The translations under genes and the position numbers were made by a program. From positions 1-15,138 of the forward strand of contig JAHDOX010000151.1 in assembly GCA_018434645.1 (NCBI GenBank): DNA of 15,138 bases, given 5' to 3'. The notes under the pieces were generated by a model. The model was not told the origin of the DNA. It saw only the letters and a program-made list of their open reading frames with translations, and searched no databases. This DNA is from Synergistales bacterium (GTDB taxonomy: Bacteria > Synergistota > Synergistia > Synergistales > Thermovirgaceae). The first letter of the stretch is position 1; the number at the start of each line of letters is the position of its first letter. This document shows, piece by piece, positions 1 through 7,314 of this stretch.

Positions 1-651
1 AGGTATATCGTCACCCTTGACGCGCTTTCGACGTTAAAGGCAAAGACCGACAAGGTCTTCAGAGAATATGTGAAGGCTGCCGACTTGGTCCTTCCCGATG
101 GCAAGGGGCTTACAGCGTCGTTGCGTTTTCTGGGGAATCCAGTTCAGCAGCGCATAGCAGGGGTGGATTTCCTCGAGAAGATGTGCAGGCTGGCATCCTA
201 CGAGAGGATCCCGGTCTACTTTTACGGTGGCAGGGAAGGCGTCGCAGCAGAGGCCGCTTCCAGGATGGCCTACAGCTTTCCCGGCCTTTTGGTGGCCGGG
301 ACCAGCCACGGTTACCATGACGAACAAGGGCGCAGAGAGGTCCTGGAAGAAATAGTGTCTTCAGGTGCCCGCTTCGTGTTCGTGGCCCTCGGCGTGCCGA
401 AACAGGAAGAATGGATGGGGCAAAACGCCCGGCTTCTGAAAGGAGTCGTCTGTATCGGTGTGGGCGGTAGTTTCGACGTTCTTTCAGGGCGTTTGAAACG
501 AGCTCCCCAGGGATGGCAGAAGGCAGGCTGCGAGTGGTTGTACAGGCTTATACAGGAGCCCTGGAGGTGGCGACGCGTGGCGAGGCTGCCCGTTTTTGCC
601 TTTTGGGTACTGATGACTAAACTGGGTTTGTGCAGGAGCAGGGAAACTTAA
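1..651 (+). CDS. WecG/TagA/CpsF family glycosyltransferase (5' end cut by window)
   Basis: The reading frame is open from base 1, so the gene starts upstream; the GTG at 70 is an internal valine codon. The 216 visible residues cover most of the family fold. They show an N-terminal IVTLDALST stretch (TLNA/TLDA motif), KAADLVLPDGKGL (residues 25-36 of the visible part), a GVDFLEKM segment, VYFYGG, GTSHGY, VALGVPKQEEWM and the C-terminal VGGSFDVLSGRLKRAP followed by a Trp/Arg-rich tail. The family (GT26) transfers N-acetylmannosaminuronic acid or N-acetylmannosamine from a UDP-sugar to a lipid-linked acceptor at the inner face of the membrane, in teichoic acid, ECA or related surface glycan synthesis. 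The actual sugar cannot be told from sequence. It ends in TAATG, sharing one base with the next gene's start. Family assignment is firm; substrate is unknown. Confidence 0.93.
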   Translation, partial: RYIVTLDALSTLKAKTDKVFREYVKAADLVLPDGKGLTASLRFLGNPVQQRIAGVDFLEKMCRLASYERIPVYFYGGREGVAAEAASRMAYSFPGLLVAGTSHGYHDEQGRREVLEEIVSSGARFVFVALGVPKQEEWMGQNARLLKGVVCIGVGGSFDVLSGRLKRAPQGWQKAGCEWLYRLIQEPWRWRRVARLPVFAFWVLMTKLGLCRSRET

Positions 652-1121
652 TGAAAATAAACGCAGGTATGCTTATGAACAAGGATCTCACCGCTGTGTC
701 CGAGGAAGATCTGGTCCAGGACGCCGTTCATGTTCTTTACAGTCAAAGACTTGCGGGAGTCCCTGTGGTAGGGGAGAACTGGGAACTTGTAGGATATCTT
801 TCCGAACGGGATATCCTTCAGGGGGCAGTGCCGACTTTTCTCGAGCTGTTGGCCCAGTCCTCCTTTCTGGATGATTCGGAGGGGGACCTGATTCAAAGGC
901 TTAAAACCATTGGAAAACAGCAGGTCCGAGATTACATGAATCGTGAGCCCGTCTACGTGGAGCCCGCCGCCAGTCTCATGACGGTGGCGGATCTCATGCT
1001 CAGGAAAAAGATAAAGAGGCTTCCAGTTGCCGAAGAAGGAAAGCTCGTCGGGATTATCGAACGTGGCGCCTTTTGTGAATTCATGATGGAGGGCGACTTC
1101 TTCGATGACCCAATCCAATGA
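651..1121 (+). CDS. CBS-domain-pair protein at head of V-ATPase operon
   Basis: This 156-residue soluble protein consists of two CBS motifs and little else. The first lies at about residues 7-57 (MLMNKDLTAVSEED, AGVPVV, LVGYLSERDIL). The second is at about 92-145 (VRDYMNREPVYVEP, KRLPVAEEGKLVGIIER). A helical, acidic insertion sits between them, and the tail EGDFFDDPIQ is acidic. The first motif keeps the G-x-x-S-x-x-D ribose-binding pattern (G48, S51, D54) typical of adenine-nucleotide sites; the second reads GIIERGA and lacks the aspartate, so at most one canonical site is expected. I chose ATG 651, which overlaps the upstream TAA and has AGGAG at 634-638; an in-frame GTG at 630 would add seven residues. 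It overlaps the next gene by 17 nt. A regulatory role in sensing energy status is inference from domain and position. Confidence 0.85.
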   Translation: MKINAGMLMNKDLTAVSEEDLVQDAVHVLYSQRLAGVPVVGENWELVGYLSERDILQGAVPTFLELLAQSSFLDDSEGDLIQRLKTIGKQQVRDYMNREPVYVEPAASLMTVADLMLRKKIKRLPVAEEGKLVGIIERGAFCEFMMEGDFFDDPIQ

Positions 1122-1482
1122 CCTTCAGGCAAACTCCCTTTCATGGAAAGCTTCCAGGGAAATTGAAAGCTTACGCGAAGAGCTTGAAAAACAGTTTCGT
1201 GAGGAAAAAGCGAAGCTTGATGCCAAAAAAGAACAGTTGCGCGTCAGGCTCGATGAAATGGCGGAAAACACCCTCCAAAAAGTCGCATCCGAGTGGGAAG
1301 CCTACGAAAAGCTTTGCGAAAGTGAATCCAGGGCTTTTCGTGGAAACCTGGAAAAAGTCCTTGGGGAAGCCGTGGACGACGCATTTATTGAAAAGGTTTC
1401 CGACGAAGCGGCGCAAAGGCTGCTTAAACGTATCCTCCGGAGCGAAGATTCTCTAAAAGATGGCGAGGGGATCAAGTCTTGA
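1105..1482 (+). CDS. V-type ATPase peripheral stalk subunit, G/H-like coiled coil
   Basis: The product has 125 residues. Roughly residues 12-75 form a highly charged Glu/Lys/Arg-rich coiled coil (IESLREELEKQFREEKAKLDAKKEQ and on), and the C-terminal part is short and helical. Such proteins pair with subunit E to form the peripheral stalk that holds A3B3 against subunit I. No catalytic motif is present, and sequence similarity in this family is always weak. The call therefore rests on size, coiled-coil composition and position directly before subunit I, as in the Thermus and Enterococcus operons. ATG 1105 lies inside the CBS gene (17-nt overlap), and the stop overlaps the TTG start of subunit I. 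It could instead be an unrelated small coiled-coil protein, but placement makes the stalk role likely. Confidence 0.72.
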   Translation: MTQSNDLQANSLSWKASREIESLREELEKQFREEKAKLDAKKEQLRVRLDEMAENTLQKVASEWEAYEKLCESESRAFRGNLEKVLGEAVDDAFIEKVSDEAAQRLLKRILRSEDSLKDGEGIKS

Positions 1483-3386
1483 TCCGTGAGATGGTGAGAA
1501 TAGCCGTATGGGGTCTGGCAAGCGACAAGGTCAGGCTCGTGGAGACGCTGCACGAACTTGGCGTGATACACCTCCTGCAACCAGTCTCGGAGCCCCTTTC
1601 GAGCGAACTTGCAGGCACTTTCAAGCGTGTTTCCGCAAAACTCCTGGGACTTGTCGAAGCCCTCGAGTGGAACGGGTGGGCCACCCTTACCGATGACGAT
1701 CTCGAGTCGGCCAGGCGGAGTATGCCCCTTTCAGATGTGAGCGTCATAGAAGAGCTTCAGCGAAACCTCGATGAGTTCAGCGAACGCCTTACCAGGTTGC
1801 AGAAAGAAAGAGGGGAAATTCACCAGGAACTTCAATCTCTTCGGCGTGCCCTTCGGATTGCGCATCATCTGGATGTTTTCTGGAGGGAAGGGAAGGAAGA
1901 GGGGCAGGAAGTCCTGTTTTGGTGGATCTATAGGGAAAACCAGGACGAGATGCTGCACCAGTTGAGGTCCCGGTTGTCGGAAAGAAAACCCGGCGAGAAA
2001 ATCGTGGCTTTCAGACATCATGAGGTCCGCCTCGATGAAAACGACGTCGTACTCGCGGTTTCCATATCACCGGAATTTGCCGGAGTCGCCGAGGAAGTTT
2101 TCAAAAAGGGCAACGCCGTCTTCTGGAAACCGCCCATCGAGGAAAAAGACCTGCCCTTCGACAAGGCTCTCGAAAGGATGGAAGCCCGCTACAAGCAGTT
2201 ACCTGCAAGACTCGAAGAGCTGGATGAGGATCTTAAAAAAGCCCGCCAGGAATGGGGCCCAAGGCTTGGCGTCCTGTACATACTCCTGAACGAGCGGCTC
2301 GAAGAGTTTTCCGTCGCTGAAAGCGTGGACCTCGGGGGCAACATCGTATTCCTGGAGGGGTGGGTCCCCGTGGACGCTATGGATTCCCTGGTTGGAACCC
2401 TCAGGGAAAAGTTCGGCGACAGGGTGCTTCTGGAATGGAGGTACCCCACGGAAAAGGAATGGCACTTGGTGCCTACGGCGTTGAAAAATCCTCCATTGTT
2501 CAGACCCTTTGAGGTGTTCCTTAAACTTTTGCCAACGGCGCCTTACAAGGGTATAGACCCCACCATACTGATAGGAATTTTCTTTCCATTCTTTTCGGGA
2601 TGCATGATCGGAGACATAGGTTACGGGGCCGTCATCCTTGCCCTTGGTGCGCTCCTGGCCGGAAAGAGCAGGCCGCTTCTTTCTGACATAGGGAAAATAC
2701 TTGTTTTCGTGAGCGCCTGGAGCATCTTCTGGGGAGCCGCTTACGGAGAGTTCTTCGGTGACGTGGGGCATCGCCTGTTCCACATGGAGCCCCTCTGGCT
2801 CGAACGGTCAGAGGTTGTTCTGCCGGTAATGCTTTTTACGCTGGGACTTGGGGTGGTCCACGTCATTTTGGGCCTCGTGCTGGGGCTAGTGCAGGGTTTA
2901 CGCAGCAGGCAAAGGCACATTTGGCTCGAGAAACTTGGCAATCTCATTGTCATCGCCGGGCTGATAGGTGCCATGGTGGCGGTCAAGGGCAGGCTGCCCG
3001 ACGGCGTTTTCACCCTGTCAGTCACCATGCTTGTGGTGGGCGTCGTAGTGCTTATTGCAGGCGGAGGCGTCGGTGGCCTTGTCGAATCAATAGGCGCAGT
3101 GGGCAACATGCTCAGTTACATCCGGATAGCGGCCATAGGCCTTTCATCGGCAATACTGGCTCTCGTGGCGACACAGTTCGTCGACGTGTTCGGCGTTACC
3201 CTGCTCGGGGTGCTCATCGCGCTGGCCATGCATCTTCTGAATTTTATTCTTGCCCTTGCCGGTTCGGGGCTTCATTCGGCACGTCTTCAATATGTCGAAT
3301 TTATGGGCAAGTTCTATTCCGGCGGCGGCAAGGACTATAAACCCTTCGCAAGGAGGAGGTTAAAATCATGGAAAAAGCCATCATAG
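1479..3386 (+). CDS. atpI: V-type ATPase subunit I (membrane stator, a-subunit)
   Basis: This 635-residue protein forms the ion half-channels next to the proteolipid ring. Residues 1 to about 345 are the cytosolic arm, containing coiled coils near 95-125 and 235-260. The rest is the membrane domain with about seven to eight hydrophobic segments. Family hallmarks are visible: DPTILIGIFFPFF followed by GDIGYG (378-383), IFWGAAYGEFFGD, SYIRIAAIGLSS with the conserved channel arginine at R549, and the ending LHSARLQYVEFMGKFYSGGGKDYKPF. Start is TTG 1479, with GAGGGG at 1465-1470 eight bases upstream. ATG 1491 in frame is possible but less well placed. The gene overlaps its upstream neighbour by 4 nt and the proteolipid gene by 19 nt. 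Confidence 0.96.
   Translation: MIREMVRIAVWGLASDKVRLVETLHELGVIHLLQPVSEPLSSELAGTFKRVSAKLLGLVEALEWNGWATLTDDDLESARRSMPLSDVSVIEELQRNLDEFSERLTRLQKERGEIHQELQSLRRALRIAHHLDVFWREGKEEGQEVLFWWIYRENQDEMLHQLRSRLSERKPGEKIVAFRHHEVRLDENDVVLAVSISPEFAGVAEEVFKKGNAVFWKPPIEEKDLPFDKALERMEARYKQLPARLEELDEDLKKARQEWGPRLGVLYILLNERLEEFSVAESVDLGGNIVFLEGWVPVDAMDSLVGTLREKFGDRVLLEWRYPTEKEWHLVPTALKNPPLFRPFEVFLKLLPTAPYKGIDPTILIGIFFPFFSGCMIGDIGYGAVILALGALLAGKSRPLLSDIGKILVFVSAWSIFWGAAYGEFFGDVGHRLFHMEPLWLERSEVVLPVMLFTLGLGVVHVILGLVLGLVQGLRSRQRHIWLEKLGNLIVIAGLIGAMVAVKGRLPDGVFTLSVTMLVVGVVVLIAGGGVGGLVESIGAVGNMLSYIRIAAIGLSSAILALVATQFVDVFGVTLLGVLIALAMHLLNFILALAGSGLHSARLQYVEFMGKFYSGGGKDYKPFARRRLKSWKKPS
3351..3360 (+). promoter_or_regulatory. 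Strong ribosome binding site for the proteolipid gene
   Basis: AGGAGGAGGT lies inside the end of subunit I, seven bases before ATG 3368. It is the most complete Shine-Dalgarno sequence in the ATPase operon. The proteolipid is needed in many copies per complex (about 10-12 for two-helix subunits), so stronger initiation here fits its stoichiometry; that link is inference. Confidence 0.8.
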
Positions 3387-3586
3387 CGATAGCTGCGGCA
3401 CTCGCAATCGGCCTCCCGGCGCTGGCGACGGCCTTTGCCCAGGCCAAGATCGGAAGCGTGGGAGCGGGGACGATTGCCGAAAAACCGGAGACAGGCGGCA
3501 TAATCATAATACTGGAGGCGATCCCGGAGACGATGGTTATCCTCGGCTTCGTTATCGCCATCATGCTCATTCTCCAGTTTGCCTGA
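3368..3586 (+). CDS. atpK: V-type ATPase subunit K (proteolipid, rotor ring c-subunit)
   Basis: This 72-residue protein is a single hairpin of two membrane helices (about 3-25 and 44-70) with a short polar loop (AEKPETGG). It is the Thermus/archaeal-length form rather than the duplicated four-helix form of Enterococcus hirae. Helix 2 carries IPETMVILGF; E54 in the PET motif is the ion-binding carboxylate that is protonated or holds Na+ during rotation. Helix 1 has Q25 near the same level in the membrane, and T55 follows the glutamate. These polar residues are compatible with Na+ binding, but the Gln after PET(T) in typical Na+ sites is M56 here, so H+ or Na+ cannot be decided. It overlaps subunit I by 19 nt. 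Confidence 0.94.
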   Translation: MEKAIIAIAAALAIGLPALATAFAQAKIGSVGAGTIAEKPETGGIIIILEAIPETMVILGFVIAIMLILQFA

Positions 3587-3590
3587 TCCG

Positions 3591-4253
3591 ATGGGCGCGG
3601 TCTTCATGGAGGAAATAAAAAACCGGCAGGAACCGGACCTGGATGCCTTCAAGGAGGCCCTCAAGGCCGAGTACAAAAAACGCATCGAGGAGATACGTGT
3701 TCAATATGAACAGGAGCTTTCGGAAGAGGCTTCTAAAAGGCGACAGGAAGTCGAACTCCAGGTGGCCAGGTTGCGAACCGAGCAAAAGAGGCGGTATGAA
3801 AAGATGCTGAAGGATGCCCGGGAAAGAATTCTTTCAGATATGAGGCATCGGGCTTCGTCTTTTGTCAGCGAATCCGTCAGTCGAGCGCTTTCGAAGCTGG
3901 AAGAAAGGCTTTACGGCCTGCGCAGGGATCGTGAGGCCTATGTTCCCGTTTTGGGCGACCTGATTGTCGAAGCACTGGAGGTCGTCGGCGAATCCGGTAT
4001 CGTTTTGGTGGACGAGGGGGAAAGCGCGCTTGTCCCGCAACTCCCTCAGGTCCGCTTTGTAGAGGAAGCGGACCTTGGCGGTTGGGGCGGGTGCATGGTA
4101 ACCGACGCGGCCAAAAAGACACGCGTTGTGGATAATACGTTAAGAACGAGATGGGAGCGTGCAGAAAAAGAGCTGCGCTTCCTTGTTTCGGGATACTTTG
4201 ATGACGTTTTTACGATTCTTGAGCGAACCGCCCAGCAATTACGGGTATCTTAA
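3591..4253 (+). CDS. atpE: V-type ATPase subunit E (peripheral stalk)
   Basis: The product of about 220 residues pairs with the G/H-like subunit to form the outer stalk. The first 110 or so residues are a long charged helix (KEALKAEYKKRIEEIRVQYEQELSEEASKRRQEVELQ and on). The C-terminal domain contains the family's folded core, with GIVLVDEGESALVP, the GGWGGCMVTDAAKKTRVVDNTLRTRWERAEKEL segment and a helical end. The GG(C)xV.....RVVDNTLxxR pattern is the best hallmark. Start is uncertain: ATG 3591 (four bases after the proteolipid stop), TTG 3579 or ATG 3606 are all in frame and none has a good Shine-Dalgarno, so translation probably depends on coupling to the proteolipid gene. It overlaps subunit C by 53 nt. 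Confidence 0.9.
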   Translation: MGAVFMEEIKNRQEPDLDAFKEALKAEYKKRIEEIRVQYEQELSEEASKRRQEVELQVARLRTEQKRRYEKMLKDARERILSDMRHRASSFVSESVSRALSKLEERLYGLRRDREAYVPVLGDLIVEALEVVGESGIVLVDEGESALVPQLPQVRFVEEADLGGWGGCMVTDAAKKTRVVDNTLRTRWERAEKELRFLVSGYFDDVFTILERTAQQLRVS

Positions 4254-5277
4254 CGCACGGCTTCGTTCGCGGATGACGGAGTTTTTCCCGAAGGAGATGT
4301 TCCTCGAACTGGCGTCGGGCAGCGTGGGAAAGCTCGAACTGTTTCTCATCGATAGCAATTACGGTGAAAGTTACAGGAAGGGCCTCCTCCAGCAGAACCT
4401 GTCCCTGAACAGACGCATCGAAATGGCCCTGGCTCACACCGCGACACGGCGCCTCAAGGAGGCGAAGTCCTTCGCCGAAGGAGAACCTGCGGATTTTTTC
4501 GAGATACTGCTTTCGAGGTCGGACATTTACAACTGCAGGTTGATCCTCAGGGCGTGCAGGACCGATAGCGTAGGTAGCGGCAACGAGCCTTTCTGGCACG
4601 GATACGGAGCGCTTCCAGAGACCTTTTTCCAGGATCTGTGGAAGAGCGGCGGCGTCGAGAAGCTAATCGAAAGAGCCCTTTTATTCGGCCATCCTCTTGC
4701 GGTTCAACTGGCACATTCATGCAGAGAGCTCAAGAATTCGGGAAACCTCCTTTTCGCCGAGCGCCGGCTTTTGGGAGAGATCCTGCAGTACTGTTTCGGC
4801 ATTCTGAAGGCCCACAAGGGTAAAAACGCCGACCTGATGAGAGAATACCTGGGCCGAATGATAGATATCTGGAACGTGAATATATTTTCCAGGAGGGAAA
4901 ACAAGGCCGAAGATGCCCTGAAACTTGACGAACCCTTTCTCGAGGGCGGAGCCTACCTTTCAAGGCGAAGGCTTCAGGAATCGAGGAACCTTCGGGAACT
5001 TCTGATAGAGACGCCATGGCAAAAGGCGATAACAAGACTTTCCGACGAGGGGCCGGCGATCCCGCTTCAGAGTGTAATGTCAAGCGATTTTACGTTGTGG
5101 CAGCTGAAGCTTTACAGGCACGACCGCCTCGGAATAGAGGTGGCTATCAGCTATGTCGCCCGCCAGATCACGGAATGGCAGGATCTGAACGTCCTGGTCG
5201 CCGGGCTCGAGCTCGGATTTGAACCGGAAGAGATTGTTTCGAGGCTGACTTTTGCGGAGGACAAGGATAAGGCATGA
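4201..5277 (+). CDS. atpC: V-type ATPase subunit C (central collar, d-like)
   Basis: The protein has about 358 residues, is all-helical and lacks membrane segments. It is a funnel-shaped socket that joins the D/F shaft to the proteolipid ring. The family start pattern Y-x-Y-x-NAR is visible as NYGYLNARLRSRM near residues 13-25. The C-terminal RLGIEVAISYVARQITEWQDLNVLVAGLELGFEPEEI matches the end of the family (GIE.vigY...k..E..nlr.i..G...g...e.I). Start was set at ATG 4201, which has a weak GGGA at 4190-4193. The frame is open further back to GTG 4159, and TTG 4219 is also possible. The start sits 53 nt inside subunit E, an unusually long overlap in this operon. It ends in ATGA shared with subunit F. 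Confidence 0.9.
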   Translation: MTFLRFLSEPPSNYGYLNARLRSRMTEFFPKEMFLELASGSVGKLELFLIDSNYGESYRKGLLQQNLSLNRRIEMALAHTATRRLKEAKSFAEGEPADFFEILLSRSDIYNCRLILRACRTDSVGSGNEPFWHGYGALPETFFQDLWKSGGVEKLIERALLFGHPLAVQLAHSCRELKNSGNLLFAERRLLGEILQYCFGILKAHKGKNADLMREYLGRMIDIWNVNIFSRRENKAEDALKLDEPFLEGGAYLSRRRLQESRNLRELLIETPWQKAITRLSDEGPAIPLQSVMSSDFTLWQLKLYRHDRLGIEVAISYVARQITEWQDLNVLVAGLELGFEPEEIVSRLTFAEDKDKA

Positions 5278-5543
5278 AAAACACTGAGCAGGAAAGGGTA
5301 CTGGTGGCCGGGCGGGAATACTTTATAGACCTGTGGGCACTTTGCGGGTTCGAGCCCTTCCTGTGCGAAAAACCGGAGGACCTTTACGAAGCCATGCGAG
5401 CCGGTTTCGACGACGACGTGGCGCTGGTTTTGATCGAGGAGCAATGGTATGAAGGGCTGCCCGAATTGTTGAAAAGGCGGATAGACGTTTCTGCCAAGCC
5501 TTCCTGGATCATCTTCCCCTCGCTGAAGCCCTTCAGGGAGTGA
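5274..5543 (+). CDS. atpF: V-type ATPase subunit F (central shaft)
   Basis: At 89 residues this is slightly shorter than the usual 100 or so. It has a small Rossmann-like alpha/beta fold: a first strand RVLVAGREYFIDLWALCGFEPF, a helix EDLYEAMRAGF, a second strand VALVLIEEQWYE, a helix, and the last strand WIIFPSLKPF. The order matches subunit F, which binds subunit D in the rotor and modulates activity. ATG 5274 overlaps the subunit C stop as ATGA. Low sequence conservation is normal for F; position between C and A supports the call strongly. Confidence 0.88.
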   Translation: MKNTEQERVLVAGREYFIDLWALCGFEPFLCEKPEDLYEAMRAGFDDDVALVLIEEQWYEGLPELLKRRIDVSAKPSWIIFPSLKPFRE

Positions 5544-5544
5544 T

Positions 5545-7314
5545 GTGGCCTTTATGGAAAAGTCGGGAATTATCACAGGAATAACGGGTCCGGTCGTCAA
5601 GGCCCGGACAGATGCCTCGGTTTCGCTTTACGAGGTCGTCCACGTGGGGGAAAAACGCCTCCTTGGTGAGGTCGTCAGGATAGACGGCCCGAGGGTCGAC
5701 CTGCAGGTTTATGAGGACACCTCAGGTATGCGCATAGGCGAACCCGTGGCCTTTACGGGCGACCTGCTTTCCGTCGAGCTGGGGCCAGGCCTTCTGGGCG
5801 GAGTCCTGGACGGCATAGGCAGACCCCTTCACGCCCTCGCCGAGAGCGGCATATTCATCGGTACCGGCATAGAAGCCCCGGCGGTACCTCAAGACCTCTT
5901 GTGGGAATTTGAGCCGTTGGTGAAAGAAGGAGACGAGATCGGCCCTGGCGATGCCTTCGGCTTTGTAACGGAACGTAAAGTCTTTCGTCACATGATCATG
6001 GTTCACCCGGAGGCAAGGCCGGGACGGGTCTTGAATATCAAGCCGAAGGACAAGTACACGCCCCGTGATATCCTCGTGGAGACGGATTCCGGATATTCGG
6101 GTGGACTCACCCAGAAATGGCATGTCAGGAAAGGACGACCTTACAAGCGGCGTCTGGGCTTTACGGAGCCTTTGGTTACAGGCCAGAGGGTGATTGATAC
6201 CCTTTTCCCCCTGGCCCTGGGAGGGGCCGCCGTAGTGCCGGGTGGGTTCGGAACGGGCAAGACAGTCACGCAGCAATCCCTCGCCAAGTGGTGCAGCGCG
6301 GATATCATTGTTTATATCGGATGCGGCGAAAGGGGAAACGAGATGACCGAGGTCCTCGAAGAGTTTCCCGAGCTTCAGGACCCCCATTCCGGGAGGCCCC
6401 TGCTCGACAGGATGGTCCTGATCGCCAACACCTCCAATATGCCAGTGGCCGCACGTGAATCGAGCATTTACCTCGGAATGACCATTGCGGAATATTTCCG
6501 GGACCAGGGATGTAACGTGGCGATAATGTCTGACTCCACTTCCCGTTGGGCCGAGGCTTTAAGAGAGATAGCGGGGCGACTTGAAGAAATGCCCGGAGAA
6601 GAAGGTTACCCTGCCTATCTTTCTTCGCGTTTGTCGCAATATTACGAACGCGCCGGCAGGGTTGAGGCCATAGGCAAGGAAGCAGGGACCGGTTCCGTTA
6701 CCGTGATTAACGCCGTATCACCGGCCGGGGGGGATTTTTCCGAACCCGTTACCCAGGCCAGCCTGCGTCTTTCGGGGACCTTTTGGGCTTTGGACAAGTC
6801 CCTTGCCCAGCAAAGACACTTTCCTTCCATCAACTGGAAGCAAAGTTTTTCCCTTTACGAAAAGAGCCTCGACCGCTGGTTCACCGAAAGGTTTGGCGAA
6901 AAGTGGCATGACGACGTGGCTTACCTGAGGGACCTCCTTGACATGGAGAAGAACCTGCAGGAGCTTGTCCAGATCGTCGGAAGGGATGCTCTGACAGAAG
7001 AAGACAAGTGGAAACTGCATTTGGGCGGGCTTGTCCGCGTCGCCTATCTCCAGCAAAACGCCTTTGACCCGAACGACGCCTATTGTTCCCTTGAAAAACA
7101 GCACCTCCTGCTCGATTGCCTCAGGCGCCTGGACCAAATTGTCCACTCGAGGATCGAAGACGGACTGCTCTTCCACCAGGTGCAGGAAAGGCCTCTTGCA
7201 GCAGATCTCCTTGCTTTATTGAGAGAAGACGAAACGACCATGAAAGAAAGGATAGATGCCTTCCTTGAAGGTCTCAGGGAGGCTTTGAGCAAGATGGAGG
7301 TGGCCTTCGAATGA
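5545..7314 (+). CDS. atpA: V-type ATPase catalytic subunit A
   Basis: This 589-residue protein has normal family length. It hydrolyses or makes ATP at the A/B interfaces. Visible features are an N-terminal beta-barrel (GIITGITGPVVKA), the A-specific non-homologous insert (about residues 110-190), the P-loop GGFGTGKT at 233-240, and GERGNEM with the catalytic glutamate E262. SDSTSRWAEALREIAGRLEEMPGEEGYPAYL and TQASLRLSGTFWALDKSLAQQRHFPSINW follow. All key ATP-site residues look intact. Start GTG 5545 has AGGGAG at 5535-5540, four bases away; ATG 5554, three codons on, is also possible and gives MEKSGIITG. It lies one base after the subunit F stop and ends in ATGA shared with subunit B. Confidence 0.98.
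   Translation: MAFMEKSGIITGITGPVVKARTDASVSLYEVVHVGEKRLLGEVVRIDGPRVDLQVYEDTSGMRIGEPVAFTGDLLSVELGPGLLGGVLDGIGRPLHALAESGIFIGTGIEAPAVPQDLLWEFEPLVKEGDEIGPGDAFGFVTERKVFRHMIMVHPEARPGRVLNIKPKDKYTPRDILVETDSGYSGGLTQKWHVRKGRPYKRRLGFTEPLVTGQRVIDTLFPLALGGAAVVPGGFGTGKTVTQQSLAKWCSADIIVYIGCGERGNEMTEVLEEFPELQDPHSGRPLLDRMVLIANTSNMPVAARESSIYLGMTIAEYFRDQGCNVAIMSDSTSRWAEALREIAGRLEEMPGEEGYPAYLSSRLSQYYERAGRVEAIGKEAGTGSVTVINAVSPAGGDFSEPVTQASLRLSGTFWALDKSLAQQRHFPSINWKQSFSLYEKSLDRWFTERFGEKWHDDVAYLRDLLDMEKNLQELVQIVGRDALTEEDKWKLHLGGLVRVAYLQQNAFDPNDAYCSLEKQHLLLDCLRRLDQIVHSRIEDGLLFHQVQERPLAADLLALLREDETTMKERIDAFLEGLREALSKMEVAFE

Noticed and set aside
70..72. GTG as the start of the first gene
   Set aside because: The frame is open to base 1, and the upstream codons encode IVTLDALST and following conserved family residues, so this is an internal valine.
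648..1118. Minus-strand open frame of 156 codons opposite the CBS gene
   Set aside because: The plus strand encodes a clear CBS pair; the reverse translation has no recognisable motif.
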